Assembly: GCF_000969985.1 (NCBI RefSeq)
Contig: NZ_CP009526.1
Span: 868,001-932,000 of the forward strand
DNA: 64,000 bases
From: Methanosarcina barkeri str. Wiesmoor
GTDB lineage: Archaea; Halobacteriota; Methanosarcinia; Methanosarcinales; Methanosarcinaceae
Direction: 5' to 3'
The translations under genes and the position numbers were made by a program. The notes below the pieces were generated by a model. That model was not told where the DNA came from. It saw only the letters and a program-made list of their open reading frames with translations, and did not search any database. This document shows, one piece after another, positions 63,915 through 64,000 of this stretch; within the stretch, counting starts at the first letter, position 1, and each line of letters starts with the position of its first letter.

Positions 63915-64000
63915 TACTGTTCCTCCAGGTCGAGAACTCTATCAGTTTTTGCCGTACGCAGATTGGGCATAGCGCAGGGAGTGTCTGCATGCTCTTCAAT
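63914..64000 (-). CDS. ilvB: C-terminal end of the upstream gene, probably acetolactate synthase large subunit (partial)
   Basis: An open frame enters from the right edge and ends with TAA at 63916-63914, overlapping the ilvN start by one base. The visible tail ([20 protein letters not shown]) is a non-conserved end, so the assignment to IlvB rests on operon position, not on sequence. Confidence 0.6.
   Translation of the reverse strand: MEEHADTPCAMPNLRTAKTDRVLDLEEQ

Overview
The window reads as the chromosome of a Methanosarcina-type methanogenic archaeon. The strongest markers are mer (methylene-tetrahydromethanopterin reductase) next to fpoF (the F420-oxidising subunit of the Methanosarcinales F420H2 dehydrogenase), an Isf/AfpA flavoprotein pair, AglB oligosaccharyltransferases, archaeal NMN adenylyltransferase and Fap7-type kinase, a tRNA-Arg without encoded CCA, and long AT-rich intergenic regions with archaeal TATA boxes. 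I did not try to name the species.

Layout. (1) 88-7217, all on the minus strand: a compact cluster of a 4'-phosphopantetheinyl transferase, an acyl carrier protein, a stand-alone acyl/aminoacyl-adenylating enzyme, two different PP-loop ATP-pyrophosphatases, a DUF362 ferredoxin-like protein and a hexapeptide acyltransferase. Carrier-protein chemistry is rare in archaea, so this is the best candidate for an undescribed biosynthetic pathway. (2) 7750-16200: a small DUF2551-like protein, a cis-prenyltransferase, a DUF255 thioredoxin-fold protein, a cytochrome b5-like protein, a subtilase that looks transferred from bacteria, a broken IS200-type transposase, a Fap7/AK6 kinase and a secreted cysteine-rich protein. 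(3) 16700-19450: NMN adenylyltransferase, fpoF and mer. (4) 19450-25900: a 1.5-kb non-coding stretch with a MITE-like element and twin palindromes in front of a secreted beta-helix protein, then an Isf-AfpA-erythrin redox module and two tiny paralogous genes, one with an in-frame TAG. (5) 25900-31300: a cyclase-family protein, a LeuB/AksF-type dehydrogenase, MntP, unknown proteins, and a dehydratase small subunit whose YLRT motif points to homoaconitase (coenzyme B pathway).

(6) 31475-52778 is a surface-glycan locus. It has two nearly identical tandem aglB genes, three GT4 and four GT2 glycosyltransferases, a flippase, a full dTDP-rhamnose set (rmlA, B, C, D) and a mannose-1-phosphate guanylyltransferase. 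Together these could make nucleotide sugars, build a lipid-linked oligosaccharide, flip it and transfer it to surface proteins; the cis-prenyltransferase at 8632 may supply the lipid. (7) 54554-56825 encodes an NfnAB/SudBA-like ferredoxin:NADP oxidoreductase pair followed by a clear hairpin terminator. (8) 57113-60881 resembles a small defence island: two tandem Mrr-like nucleases sharing a 67-bp identical block, a RelBE-type toxin-antitoxin pair with a perfect 20-bp palindrome at its start, and a zinc-finger/HEPN-like gene split by an exact 11-bp tandem duplication. (9) 61262-64000: tRNA-Arg(CCG), a nitroreductase, and ilvC, ilvN and the end of ilvB.

A cross-window theme is the abundance of exact or near-exact short tandem duplications (11 to 31 bp, 2 to 6 copies) in intergenic DNA. 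All functional assignments come from reading motifs and context; no database search was run.
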